A DNA stretch of 64,000 nt from Anodontia alba (GCA_964016985.1 OZ024823.1:68427925-68491924); one strand, 5' to 3'. Counted from the first letter of the stretch, positions 54,691 through 64,000 are shown. Numbers and translations are program-made. The notes: generated from the sequence alone by a model not told the origin.

Positions 54691-56774
54691 TAGCTCAGGG
54701 TGAGCTATTGTCATCACCCTATGTCCGTCGTCCATCGTCGTCCGTCGTCCGTCGTTCGTTGTCAACAATTAGTTTGTTAACACTCTAGAGGTCACAGTTT
54801 TGACCCAATTCTTGATGAAACTTGGTCAGAATGTTTGCCTCTATTAAATCTAGGTCAAGTTCGATACTGGGTTACTTGGGTTCAAAAACTAGGTCACCAG
54901 GTCAAATCAAAGGAAAAACTTGTTAACACTCTACAGGTCATAATTTTGACCCAATCTTGATGAAACTTGCTCAAAATGTTTGCCTCTATTAAATCTAGGT
55001 CAAGTTCAAAACTGGGTCACTTGAGGTCAAAAACTAGGTCACCGGGCCAGATCAGCAGAAAACCTTGTTAACACTCTAGCGGTCACATTTTTGAAGCAAT
55101 CATCATGAATCTTGCTCAATGTATTTGTCTTGATGATTTCTAGGTCAAGTTCGAAACTGGGTCACCTGGGGTCAAAAACTAGGTCACCTGGCCAGATCAG
55201 CAGAAAACCTTGTTAACACTCTAGCAGTCACATTTTTGAAGCAATCATCATGAATCTTGCTCAATATGTTTGTCCTGATGATTTCTAGGTCAAGTTCGAA
55301 ACTGGGTCACTTGGGGTCAAAAACTAGGTCACCGGGCCAGACCAGCAGAAAACCTTGTTAACACTCTAGCGGTCACATTTTTGAAGCAATCATCATGAAT
55401 CTTGCTCATTATGTTTGTCTTGATGATTTCTAGGTCAAGTTCGAAACTGGGTCACCTGGGTCAAAAACTAGGTCACCTGGCCAGATCAGCAGAAAACCTT
55501 GTTAACACTCTAGCAGTCACATTTTTGAAGCAATCATCATGAATCTTGCTCAATATGTTTGTCTTGATGATTTCTAGGTCAAGTTCGAAACTGGGTCACT
55601 TGGGGTCAAAAACTAGGTCACTGGGCCAGATCAGCAGAAAACCTTGTTAACACTCTAGCGGTCACATTTTTGAAGCAATCATCATGAATCTTGCTCAATG
55701 TATTTGTCTTGATGATTTCTAGGTCAAATCTGAAACTGGGTCACCTGGGGTCAAAAACTAGGTCACCTAGACAGATCAGCAGAAAACCTTGTTAACACTC
55801 TAGCAGTCACATTTTTGAAGCAATCATCATGAATCTTGCTCAATATGTTTGTCTTGATGATTTCTAGGTCAAGTTTGAAACTGGGTCACTTGGGGTCAAA
55901 AACTAGGTCACTGGGCCAGATCAGTAGAAAACCTTGTTAACACTCTAGCGGTCACATTTTTTAAGCAATCATCATGAATCTTGCTCAATATGTTTGTCTT
56001 GATGATTTCTAGGTCAAGTTCGAAACTGGGTCACTTGGGGTCAAAAACTAGGTCACCTGGCCAGATCAGCTGAAAACCTTTTTAACACTCTAGCAGTCAC
56101 ATTTTTGAAGCAATCATCATGAATCTTGCTCAAAATATTTGTCTTGATGATTTATAGGTCGAGGTCGAAACTGGGTCACTTGGAGTCAAAAACTAGGTCA
56201 CCAGGCCAAATCAGCAGAAAACCTTGTTAACACTCTAGCGGTCACATTTTTGAAGCAACAATCATGAATCTTGCTCAAAATGTTTGTCTTGATGATTTCT
56301 AGGTCAGGATCGAAACTGGGTCACGTGGTATCAAAAACTAGGTCACCAGGCCAAACCTGCAGAAAACCTTGTTGACACTCTAGCGGTCACATTTTTGAAG
56401 CAATTATCATGAATCTTGCTCAAAATGTTTGTCTTGATGAGTTCTAGGATATGTTTGAAACTGGGTCACTTGGGGTCAAAAACTAGGTCACCTGGCCAAA
56501 TAAGCGTAAAATCTTGTTATCACTCTAGCGGTCACATTTTTGAAGCAATCATCATGAATCTTGCACAAAATGTTTGTCTTGATGAGTTCTAGGTCAAGTT
56601 CGAAACTGGGTCGCTTGGTATCAAAAACTAGGTCACCGGGCCAAATCAGCAGAAAACTTTGTTATAATCATTTTGAACTTTGATCAGAATGTTTGCCTTG
56701 ATCAGTTCTAGATCAGGCTCTCAAAGTGCTATGTTGCTCAGGTGAGCGTTACAGGGCCATCATGGCCCTCTTGT
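54691..56774 (+). mobile_element. Hairpin-ended tandem-repeat element (145 bp, AGGTCA-rich), second copy
   Basis: It starts TAGCTCAGGGTGAGCTATTGTCATCACCC; compared with 9677 the central part of the 5' hairpin is deleted. About thirteen units of about 145 bp with GGGGTCAAAAACTAGGTCACC and GCAATCATCATGAATCTTGC follow; alternating units resemble each other more than neighbours do, so the array may have grown by two-unit steps. The 3' end is GCTCAGGTGAGC, the perfect hairpin GGGCCATCATGGCCC (56754-56768) and TCTTGT. It lies in the APMAP-like intron. Confidence 0.85.
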
Positions 56775-57791
56775 TATAATTGCTTTTTTTATGATTTAGA
56801 GGGTAGGGGTAAATAAAGTTTAATACCACTCAAACGACATGGTGGCTCACCTTCATACTCCGTCATAATACAGCTTATACATAGTTTGACCTGTTGAAAA
56901 AGTTTAAAGGAAATCTATTGTTAGGAAGTATGTTACATATTAGTATCTTCAGTATATGCTTGTTAAAATTGATGTGATTTTGTCTGAATTTTCTTGTTTG
57001 AAAATGAGAAATAAAATATATACACTTGTATTCGGTGAAACCTTTGTGTGTTTTGCTCTGGTTATTCTTTTGTGGTAAATCACTTACAGTAAAAAAAAGA
57101 TTTTACCCTATATTAATGAACTAATAATGAATTTTAGCATGTTAGTAAAATTTTACCAAAATGGCCATAGTAGTTAACATAGTAGGGTTCTGTAAAGAGC
57201 CATAACTGGTAAACCAGATGGTGACATGGCTATTTTATTGATGTAAAATAGTCAGACTATAACACAAAACTGAACAATAAAATATGAAAAAAATTTATTG
57301 TTGGGAAAAAAATAAGGGCCAGGTGTCAGTAGTGACCTTAAAGGGAATGGATACACCTTCAAGGGAAGTAAATCCAATATGGAACTTTTAACTACCATTC
57401 CCATTGGCTGCTTTTAAAGAAAAGAATTTATCCCTCGGGGAGCAAAGTTTTTCTTTTAAGTGCTGCCAACCTTTTCGAAAGAATTTAAATACTGTGGAAG
57501 CTAATTATTATCTGCAAAATTTCCCTTTGAAAAACTGCAGAAAACTATGTCTGGCTGTTTCCATTCATCTTAATTCCTTCCTCACTTCTAATAGCTGAAG
57601 AGACCAACCAGTTAGACAAAAAGGTACTGAGTTATGTATCTAAAAAGTTCTGATGGAATGGCAAACAGTGTAGACCCTAGCTTTGGGTTTACATTGTTTG
57701 CTCAGGTCTATGTGTATGTTAGGTTAGCATGTTTTCGTATGTTGTTAGGCCTGTTTTTCTGTGGTGTAACTCCTATAGTTATTACTGTCAG
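56775..57791. other. Intronic, small foldback relic
   Basis: AT-rich intron sequence. 57661-57701 is a short GCAAACAGTGTAGACCCTAG / GGGTTTACATTGTTTGC inverted repeat of the GCAAACAGTG family. The acceptor tract of the next exon, TTACTGTCAG, ends at 57791. Confidence 0.5.
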
Positions 57792-57963
57792 GTGATGTAT
57801 TCACATTGTGGCCATCAAGTGAACCAATAAATGGAAAGCTACCAAAGTTACTAAATGACCTTGACATTGCTGCAGATGGCATCATCTACATGTCAGACTC
57901 CAGCACCAAATGGGAGAGAAGAAATAATAGATACTGCATAATGGAAGCAGAAAACTCGGGCAG
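57792..57963 (+). CDS. APMAP: APMAP-like protein, next exon
   Basis: This 172-bp exon reads DVFTLWPSSEPINGKLPKLL, then NDLDIAADGIIYMSDSSTKW, then ERRNNRYCIMEAENSG. In the family this is the stretch with VNDL...DG.IYF(T/S)DSS(S/T)KW.RR and the following MEG...GRLL, so the assignment is firm. The acceptor is TGTCAG at 57791 and the donor is GGGCAG|GTACAT at 57963. The first two bases complete the codon left open by the 47680-47796 exon (a Gly codon), and the last two open an Arg codon. The following exons (FPNGV, propeller blades 4-6) were not found downstream to 64000, so the next intron is at least 6 kb. Confidence 0.88.
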
Positions 57964-58036
57964 GTACATCATAACTCACATACACTTTTAGAAAACAGTT
58001 TTCTTACATGTGTACAGTGGATAGACTTTCAATAAT

Positions 58037-59379
58037 TATGTCCCCCCAACCGAAGGGTGGGGGGACATATTGTTTTAGGGACGGATCCCGTTGGCGTTGG
58101 CATCAGCGTCAGTGTAAAACGTCTTGTCTGCTCTGTAACTTGAATACCCTTTGGAATATTTTGATGATACTTGGTAGAAATGTAGAACAGGATGAGACGA
58201 CGTTGTCGTGTACAAGAATGACAACTCTGGCTTTCTTACTTTTGGAGTTATTTCCCTTTGTTTTGTTAGAAATAAATTTCGTGTCCGCTCTGTAACTCGA
58301 ATACCCTTCAGAATATTTTGCTGGTACTTGATAGAAATGTAGATCAGGACAAGACGACATGTCGCATATAAGAATGACAACTCTGCCTTTCTTACTTTTG
58401 GCGTTATCTCCCTTTGTTATATTTGACAGTGATTATACATTGATTTTTGTCCCCTCTGCAAGTTGAATACCCTTTGGAATATTTTTATGGTAGAAATGTA
58501 GAACAGGATGAGATGACATGTTGCATACAAGAATGACAACTCTGGCTTTCTTACTTTTGGAGTTATCTCCCTTTGTTTTGTTTTCGAAATTGATTTCATG
58601 TCCATTCTGTAACTCGAACATCCTTCGGAATATTTTTATGGTATATGGTAGAAATGTAGAACAGGACGAGCCGGCCTTGGTGGCTCAGTTGGATGCGCGG
58701 TCCGACTGGAGACCAGGAGGTCGCGGGTTCAACCCCCATCGAAGTCGGCAACATTCTTTCGTGGAGATTGATCATGAAATATTTTCTACGGTCATTCTCT
58801 CCCTTCCACTGTTTCAAGAAGGGCAGTTGTCAGTTTCTGGCGAAAGAATGTGCACAATACTGGTTAACCGCTTAGAGGACTAAGCCTGCCCAGTAAACGT
58901 GTGGTTAGGTAAACTGACCGCGCTCGACATGACCCCATTGGGTTGACTGGGCCGTAAAACCACAACACAAACAAAAGAACAGGACGAGACAATGTGTTGC
59001 GTACAAGAATGACAACTCTGCCTTTCTTACTTTTTGGCATTATCTCCCTTTGTTATATTTGACAGTGATTATGCATTGATTTCGTGTCCACCCTGTAAGT
59101 CGAATACCCTTTGGAATATCTTTATGATACTTGGTAGAAATGTAGAACAGGATGTGAGGACATGTCATGTACAAGAATGACAACTTTGGGTTTTCTCCCC
59201 TTCTTGTGTTTGAATTTGATTTTGTGTCCGCTCTGTAACATGAATACCCTTTAGAATATTTTGATGATACTTGGTAGAAATGTAGAACAGGACGAGATGA
59301 GGTGTTGAGTACAAGAATGACAACTCTGGCGGTGTCATGGGGACATTTGATTTTTTTTTTCTAAAAAACCTTTTCTAGT
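58037..59379 (+). mobile_element. Hairpin-ended tandem-repeat element (158 bp units), split by SINE
   Basis: The 5' hairpin (58037-58069) has arm TATGTCCCCCCAACC, loop GAA and arm GGGTGGGGGGACATA (one mismatch). Units of about 158 bp have GAACAGGA(T/C)GAGACGA, ACAAGAATGACAACTCTG and TTACTTTTGGAGTTATCTCC. The 3' end has GGGGACAT (59340), the inverse of the 5' start, followed by a T tract and CTAAAAAACCTTTTCTAGTT. The element starts only 73 bp after the APMAP-like splice donor. The frames read on both strands are array read-throughs. Confidence 0.8.
58671..58975 (+). mobile_element. tRNA-derived SINE, intact, with 13-bp target duplication
   Basis: It is inserted in the array unit: AGAACAGGACGAG stands on both sides (58658-58670 and 58976-58988). 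An A-box-like TGGCTCAGTTGGATGCG (about 58681) and a B box GGGTTCAACCCC (about 58726) are followed by a body (CTACGGTCATTCTCTCC, TACTGGTTAACCGCTTA, GTTGACTGGGCCGTAAAACC) and an ACAACACAAACAAAA tail. A long target duplication fits LINE-driven insertion. A decayed relative lies at 23770-23970. Confidence 0.88.
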
Positions 59380-59749
59380 TAGTTTAAAAATAAAAATAAA
59401 TAAAAATAAAAAAAACTCTAAGTACATATATAAAATATTTCACATGTAAACTGTTTTCTTTTGTCCTATCAATGTATACCACCCTGTGTTTACTATTTTC
59501 AGTCTTGTTTTGCCACCAGTTTATGTACTATGCACAATATATTTAGCAACACTCTTTGGTTTGCAGTCAGATCCACTGGAACACTAGATATTTAAATGGT
59601 TCACTTCCAAAAGGGGTCAATAAATGTATCAAAGTTAAGACCTTGATGAGAAATTTTACAATAAATATGAATTGGTTTCTGGACACCGATTGCTGATCAC
59701 ACCCCAAGAAGGGTTCATAAGGGTTCAGTCTCTCAACACCCAGTCCTAA
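59380..59749. other. Non-coding spacer between two array elements
   Basis: (AAATAAA)n-type A-rich sequence at 59388-59412, then unique sequence. No gene is visible. Confidence 0.4.
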
Positions 59750-61161
59750 TCACATTGGTAGAAATGTAGAACAGGATCAGCTGACGTGTCACTTACAAGA
59801 AGACAACTCTGCCTTTCTTACTTTTGGTGTTATCTCCCTTTGTTATATTTGACAGTTAAAATCCATTGATATTGTGTCAGCTCTGTAAGTCAAAGACCCT
59901 TTGGAATATTTTGATGATACTTGGTAGAAATGTAGAACAGGACCAGACGATGTGTCTTGTACAAGAATGACAACTCTGGCTTTCTTACTTTTGGAGTTAT
60001 CTCCCTTTGTTTTGTTTGAAATAGATTTCTTGTCTGCTCTGTAACTGGAATACCCTTTGGAATGTTTTGATGGTACTTGGCAGAAATGTAGAACAGGACC
60101 AGATGAGCTGTCACGTACAAGAATGACAACTCTGCCTTACTTACTTTTGGCGTTATCTCCCTTTGTTGTATTTGACAGTGATAATCCATTGATTTCATAT
60201 CCGCTCTGTCAGTCAAAGACCCTTTGGAATATTTTTATGATACCTGGTAGAAATATAGAACAGGACCAGACGACTTGTCGCGTACAAGAATGACAACTCT
60301 GCCTTTCTTACTTTTGACGTTATCTCCCTTTGTTATGTCTGACAGTGATTATCCATTGATTTCGTGTCCGCTCTGTAAGTCAAGGACTCTTTGGAATATT
60401 TTTATGAAACTTGGTAGAAATGTAGAACAGGACCAGACAACATGTTGCATACAAGAATGACAACTTTGCCTTTCTTACTTTTGGCATTCTCCCTTTGTTA
60501 TGTCTGACAGTGATTAGCCATTGATTACGTGTCCGCTCTGTAAGTCAAAGACCCTTTGGAATATTTTTATGATACTTGGTAGAAATGTAGAACAGGACCA
60601 GATGATGTGTTGTGTACGAGAATGACAACTCTGCCTTTCTTACTTTTGGAGTTATCTCCCTTTGTTTTGTTTGAAATAGATTTCTCGTCTGCTCTGTAAC
60701 TGGAATAGCTTTCAGAATATTTTGATGGTACCTGGTAGAACTGTAGAATAGGACAAAATGACGTGTTCCTAACAAGAATGACAACTCTGCCTTCCTTACT
60801 TTTGCTATTATCTCCCTTTGTTATATTTGACACTGATTAAGCATTGATTTAGTGTCCGCTATGTAAGTTGAACACTCTTTGGAATATTTTGATGATATTT
60901 GGTAGTAATGAAGAACAGGACCAGATGACATGTCACATACAAGAATGACAACTTCGGCTTTTTTACTTTTGGAGTTATCTCCCCTTCTTGTGTTTGAATT
61001 TGATTTCTTATCTGTGCTCTAACACGAATACCCTTTGGAATATTTTGATGATGCTTGGTACAAATGTAGAACAGGACGAGATGACGTGTTGCGTACAAGA
61101 ATGACAACTCTGGTGGGATTGGGGGGGACATTTGTTTTTTTTTTCTAAAAAAACCTTTTCT
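59750..61161 (+). mobile_element. Tandem-repeat element (158 bp units), 5' truncated
   Basis: About nine units like those at 58037-59379 start at about 59758 without a hairpin. Its 3' end GGGGGGACATTTG (61123-61135), T tract and CTAAAAAAACCTTTTCTAATT match that of the preceding element. It is either an independent 5'-truncated copy or the severed part of a larger one. Confidence 0.75.
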
Positions 61162-61189
61162 AATTCATTTCGTTGTAGTCAATGATGCA

Positions 61190-61570
61190 AAATCGCAATG
61201 GGTACATGTTTTGTCTGGTGTGCCGCAGGTCATTGTTCCAGGTCCACTTTTGTTTTTCTTGTATATAAATTACATGATGGTTGGAATAGAATCTGATATT
61301 CTTCTGTTTGCTGATGACTGTGTCTGCTATCGTCAGATTTATGCAGCTTACTAGGAAGTGGATCAAAAAGATCAATGCAGTTTACTCCTTAGAAGGAACA
61401 GTCCTCGAAAATGTGGATAATATTAAATATTGACTAAGGTACGGGTTGACCAGAAACCTATTAAATACCTTGGTGTGACAGTTCTAAGGATTTTAAATGG
61501 AATACTCATGTAAGCAATGTTTGCACAAAGGCAAACAGAACTCTTGGTTTCTTCAAACATAACCTATTGT
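61190..61570 (+). pseudogene. LINE reverse-transcriptase relic
   Basis: The plus-strand frame reads VLSGVPQVIVPGPLLFFLYI, then ESDILLFADDCVCYRQ. SGVPQG..LGPLLF and FADD are the reverse-transcriptase palm motifs of non-LTR retrotransposons; FADD holds the catalytic Asp pair. After a gap and frame changes, YSLEGTVLENV, KYLGVTV and WNTHVSNVCTKANRTLGFF follow, again in the family order. Stops, a frameshift and loss of the 5' part make it dead. Jockey/CR1-like is likely but not certain. Confidence 0.85.
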
Positions 61571-62166
61571 AACACTAAATATAACCGAGCTTTATTTCAG
61601 TAAAGGTGAAGACTTTCTCTGCAATTTGATCCCAAATAAACAGTTAAAAATAAATAGCACACTTTATTATCAGTCATTGAAATTAGGATTTGTATCCTTA
61701 TATATTTATTTATTTTTTTTTAATCTGCCACTAGCTCGACGCACCCTGGGCTGGTGTTGGGCTAGTGCTATTTTCTACCACTGCATTATTTAATTCAACG
61801 ACATAGGCGAAACAGCGCATAACAAGAAAAGCTTCAAAGCTCACCTTGACAAACAAACACCAAAATTTCACAAAAAAAAAAAAAAAAAAAAAAAAAAGAT
61901 CTGATCTAGAATCAGTAATAGAAATATCATTCAATAATATGGGCAGTTAGAAAAAAAAAAAATCCAGAAATATGGAAAGGAACGCGAAATACCGTTGAAA
62001 TGTCCAATTACTGGTCACGTTGAATTTTAGCGTCCCACCGGGAGTTCACCACTGTTTAAAGAACAAATAACACCTTTCCGTGGACAAAAAAACGGTTAAA
62101 TTGAATTAAAAATGCTTACTGAGGTCCTATATGTCTTATTTCCAAAAACTGTTGGCAAAGGATTCG
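61571..62166. other. Non-coding, poly-A tract
   Basis: A 27-bp A tract lies at 61871-61897. No gene is visible. If the THAP frame is part of a spliced gene, its second exon would be expected on the minus strand here, but none was recognised. Confidence 0.4.
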
Positions 62167-62169
62167 TCA

Positions 62170-62373
62170 TCGTTCCTCAAAATGTTCCCAACAAAGTTTG
62201 CTATTGTCCGTACAGCAAAATGTTTTCATCGAAAGCCTACAACGCTGAAGCCAAACTTTCCGTGTCCTTTCATTTGCAGGGAATCTGTGGAGTGAAACTA
62301 CTTTTTCATTCATTATTTTCCCTCTATAATTACTGCACATGGAGCAGTATTTTTTCCCTTTTTTCGGTGGCAT
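62170..62373 (-). CDS. THAP zinc-finger domain, partial
   Basis: Starting at ATG 62373, MPPKKGKKYCSMCSNYRG, then SLHRFPANERTRKVWLQRC and KLCWEHFEER, and a TGA at 62167. This is a C2CH THAP DNA-binding domain: CxxC, 47 residues, CxxH, with the conserved Pro (FP) and Trp (KVW). The C-terminal AVPTIF-type motif is missing. THAP domains occur in cellular transcription factors and in P-element-type transposases. The frame ends just after the CxxH, so this is a first exon, a frameshifted gene or a relic. The upstream in-frame extension (MRMRYM...) is unlikely to be used. Confidence 0.65.
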
Positions 62374-62837
62374 ACTGTCGGTAAAGAACCTATGATCGAT
62401 AGTCCCCAGAAATAGAATTGACATATAACGCATGCGCACTGCTTTATTGGAGAGTTCCTTATCAGGGGTGGATAACCTAGTTTCGGAAAAGGGCTATATA
62501 GCTTGCATATTTGAGTAGTCAAGACTGCCAAAGACATTATGACCACTGCCACGTATCCCTAGTATTGTGATGGATCAAACTGTGGCAACAGTGTGTACCC
62601 AGATGAGACATTTCTATTGTTAGGACCTGATTCAAGCTTCTTGGTCTGACATGTCCAAGCACTAGGTCCAGATTAGAGAAAAGTATGGTAAAGTGATAAG
62701 ATAAATAAGAATGAAAGATCTTCTGTTATTTGGAGCAGGCTCAGTCTCCTGCAGGTGGCCTGCAGATGGCCTTTAGCTGAATAGCAGATATTACATAAAC
62801 CAGTGTAATGGTTTAAATACACAGAAACTTTGCTGTT

Positions 62838-63603
62838 CTTACCATATTTACTAGTATAGTAAACTGCTATTCTTACCATATTTACCAGTATAGTGACTGT
62901 TATTCTTACCGTATTTACCAGTATAGTGAATAATGTTCTTACCATATTTACCAGTATGGTGAATTGCTGTTCTTACCATATTTACCAGTATGGTGAATTG
63001 CTGATCTTACCATATTTACCTGTATGGTGAATCACTGTTCTTACCATATTTACCAGTATAATGAATGATGTTCTTACCATATTTACAAGTATGGTGAATT
63101 GCTGTTCTTACTATATTTACCCATATGGTGGTTTCTGTTCTTACCATATTTACCTGTATAGTGAATTGCTGTTCTTACCATATTTACCAATATTGTGAAT
63201 TGCTGTTCTTAACATATTTACCAGTATGGTGAATTGCTGTTCTTACTATATTTACCCATATGGTGGTTTCTGTTCTTACCATACTTACCTGTATAGTGAA
63301 TTGCTGTTCTTACCATATTTACCAGTATTGTGAATTGCTGTTCTTACCATATTTACCAGAATGGTGAATTGCTGTTTTACCATATTTACTAGTATGGTGA
63401 GTAGCAGTTCTTACCATATTTACAAACACCAGTATGGTGATTTGCTGTTCTTACCATATTTACCAGTATGGTGAATTGCTGTTCTTACCATATTTACCAG
63501 AATAGTGAATTGCTGCTCTTACCATATTTACTAGAATGGTGAATTGCTGTTCTTACTGTATTTCCTTGTGTGGTGTACTGCAATTCTACCATATTACCAG
63601 TGT
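62838..63603. repeat. 34-bp minisatellite
   Basis: About 22 copies of a unit whose landmarks are GTTCTTACCATATTTACCAG and TATGGTGAATTGCT. ACCATA and TATGGT are inverse within each unit, so each can form a small hairpin. Most copies keep 34 bp; a few have 1-10 bp changes, for example an extra 'acaaacacc' near 63422. It shares nothing with the other arrays. Confidence 0.92.
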
Positions 63604-64000
63604 GAAGGACCTGGGTTTTGGACTTATTTTTTTTTAAAGACAATAATTTTGGAGAAAAAATACTCAAATATCCAATTTACTAAATTATTCTTATGAACTT
63701 ACATTTGAAACAAATATCCTGAAAGTTTCAGTGCTGTGACAGCAAGTCCTTTAAATATCTCTATTCAAGTTTTCCCTAAGGGACCTTTTTGTTTGTCACA
63801 TACTCTGTCCCTGTTAAAGCACTGTGATCTCTTGAGTCAAAAGTGAAAATTTTTTTATAATTTCTACAAAGTGTCTATGCTTCAGTTTTCATATGTGCAA
63901 TTTTGAATGTATTCTGCATCTTATTGTCATATTTTGGTAATTTTTAAGGTTTTAGAAAAGTTGATTTATTGGAAAATGTCTGTGTTGACTTTTCTCTGCA
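63604..64000. other. Non-coding, nothing recognised
   Basis: AT-rich sequence without frames or repeats that could be identified. Confidence 0.4.

Larger units (their letters stand above)
47797..57791 (+). other. Large APMAP-like intron, repeat-filled
   Basis: About 10 kb between two in-phase exons. It contains a TIR element at 48319-51635 with internal nested elements, a GGGAACA-rich MITE, a two-copy 490-bp repeat, and a full hairpin-ended element at 54691-56774. A degenerate GCAAACAGTG foldback relic lies at about 47862-47915 and another at 57661. No other exon was recognised inside. Confidence 0.75.

Noticed and set aside
58008..60833. Frames in the 58-61 kb arrays with recurring 'MTTLPFLLL' or 'KTKGDNSKSKK'
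   Set aside because: Read-throughs of the 158-bp units on both strands, repeated in each unit.
62838..63603. CRISPR-like array of 34-bp repeats
   Set aside because: The units are contiguous with no unique spacers, there are no cas genes, and the setting is clearly eukaryotic; it is a minisatellite.

Overview
The window looks like non-coding-rich DNA from a marine invertebrate, most probably a bivalve mollusc (inference). The reasons are split metazoan exons with GT/AG borders, tRNA-derived SINEs, a mariner element, a LINE fragment, many MITEs, and above all many long elements built from 110-170 bp tandem units that begin with AGCTCACC-type or TATGYCCCC-type hairpins and end in TCTTGT or TCTAGT. 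I associate that repeat landscape with bivalve genomes. There are no operons, Shine-Dalgarno sites, rRNA genes or CRISPR arrays.

Genes. Only one conserved host gene is well supported: two exons (47680-47796 and 57792-57963, + strand) of an APMAP / strictosidine-synthase-like beta-propeller protein. They are joined by a roughly 10 kb repeat-filled intron whose splice phases match. A THAP zinc-finger reading frame lies at 62170-62373 (-). A possible short first exon with an AAAGATGGCGGC start context lies at 45786-45967 (-). A broken multi-copy-type gene of unknown function (35364-38173, -) is cut by nested MITEs, a 331 bp tandem duplication, frameshifts and a composite repeat. A degenerate mariner transposase (5733-6811, -) and a LINE reverse-transcriptase relic (about 61190-61570, +) complete the coding traces.

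Layout. 1-3.05 kb: two hairpin-ended tandem-repeat elements. 3.9-7.4 kb: SINE, AGATATCT array, complete mariner copy, MITE candidate. 9.7-11.6 kb: element with 145 bp units rich in AGGTCA half-sites. 12-14.6 kb: small foldback and TIR elements. 14.9-19.3 kb: a 4.3 kb TIR-bounded non-coding element carrying a GTTAC motif repeated at 9 bp spacing. 19.3-22.8 kb: an element inserted into a copy of its own family. 23.2-24.6 kb: hAT-like element. 26-35.4 kb: two paralogous composite repeats, each holding an AAGATGGC-rich element; comparing the two copies exposes empty sites for two further insertions. 35.4-38.2 kb: pseudogene. 38.8-40.9 kb: AAGATGGC-rich element. 41.4-42.8 kb: homogeneous 112 bp satellite. 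43-45.8 kb: MITE, microsatellites and a TGACCTTGA-rich array. 45.8-58 kb: APMAP-like locus, its intron hosting nested TIR elements and another AGGTCA-rich element. 58-61.2 kb: two related 158 bp-unit elements, one split by a SINE. 61.2-64 kb: LINE relic, THAP frame, 34 bp minisatellite.

Main observation. Several otherwise unrelated tandem-repeat elements share one architecture: a 5'-terminal hairpin with a three-base loop (CGAAG apex in three families), an array of about 145-166 bp units, a 3' copy of the 5' sequence in inverse orientation, and in most copies a short 3' hairpin, ending in TCTTGT or TCTAGT. This resembles non-autonomous Helentron-type rolling-circle elements. All calls were made by eye, without database searches; boundaries are accurate to a few bases where a motif defines them and approximate otherwise.
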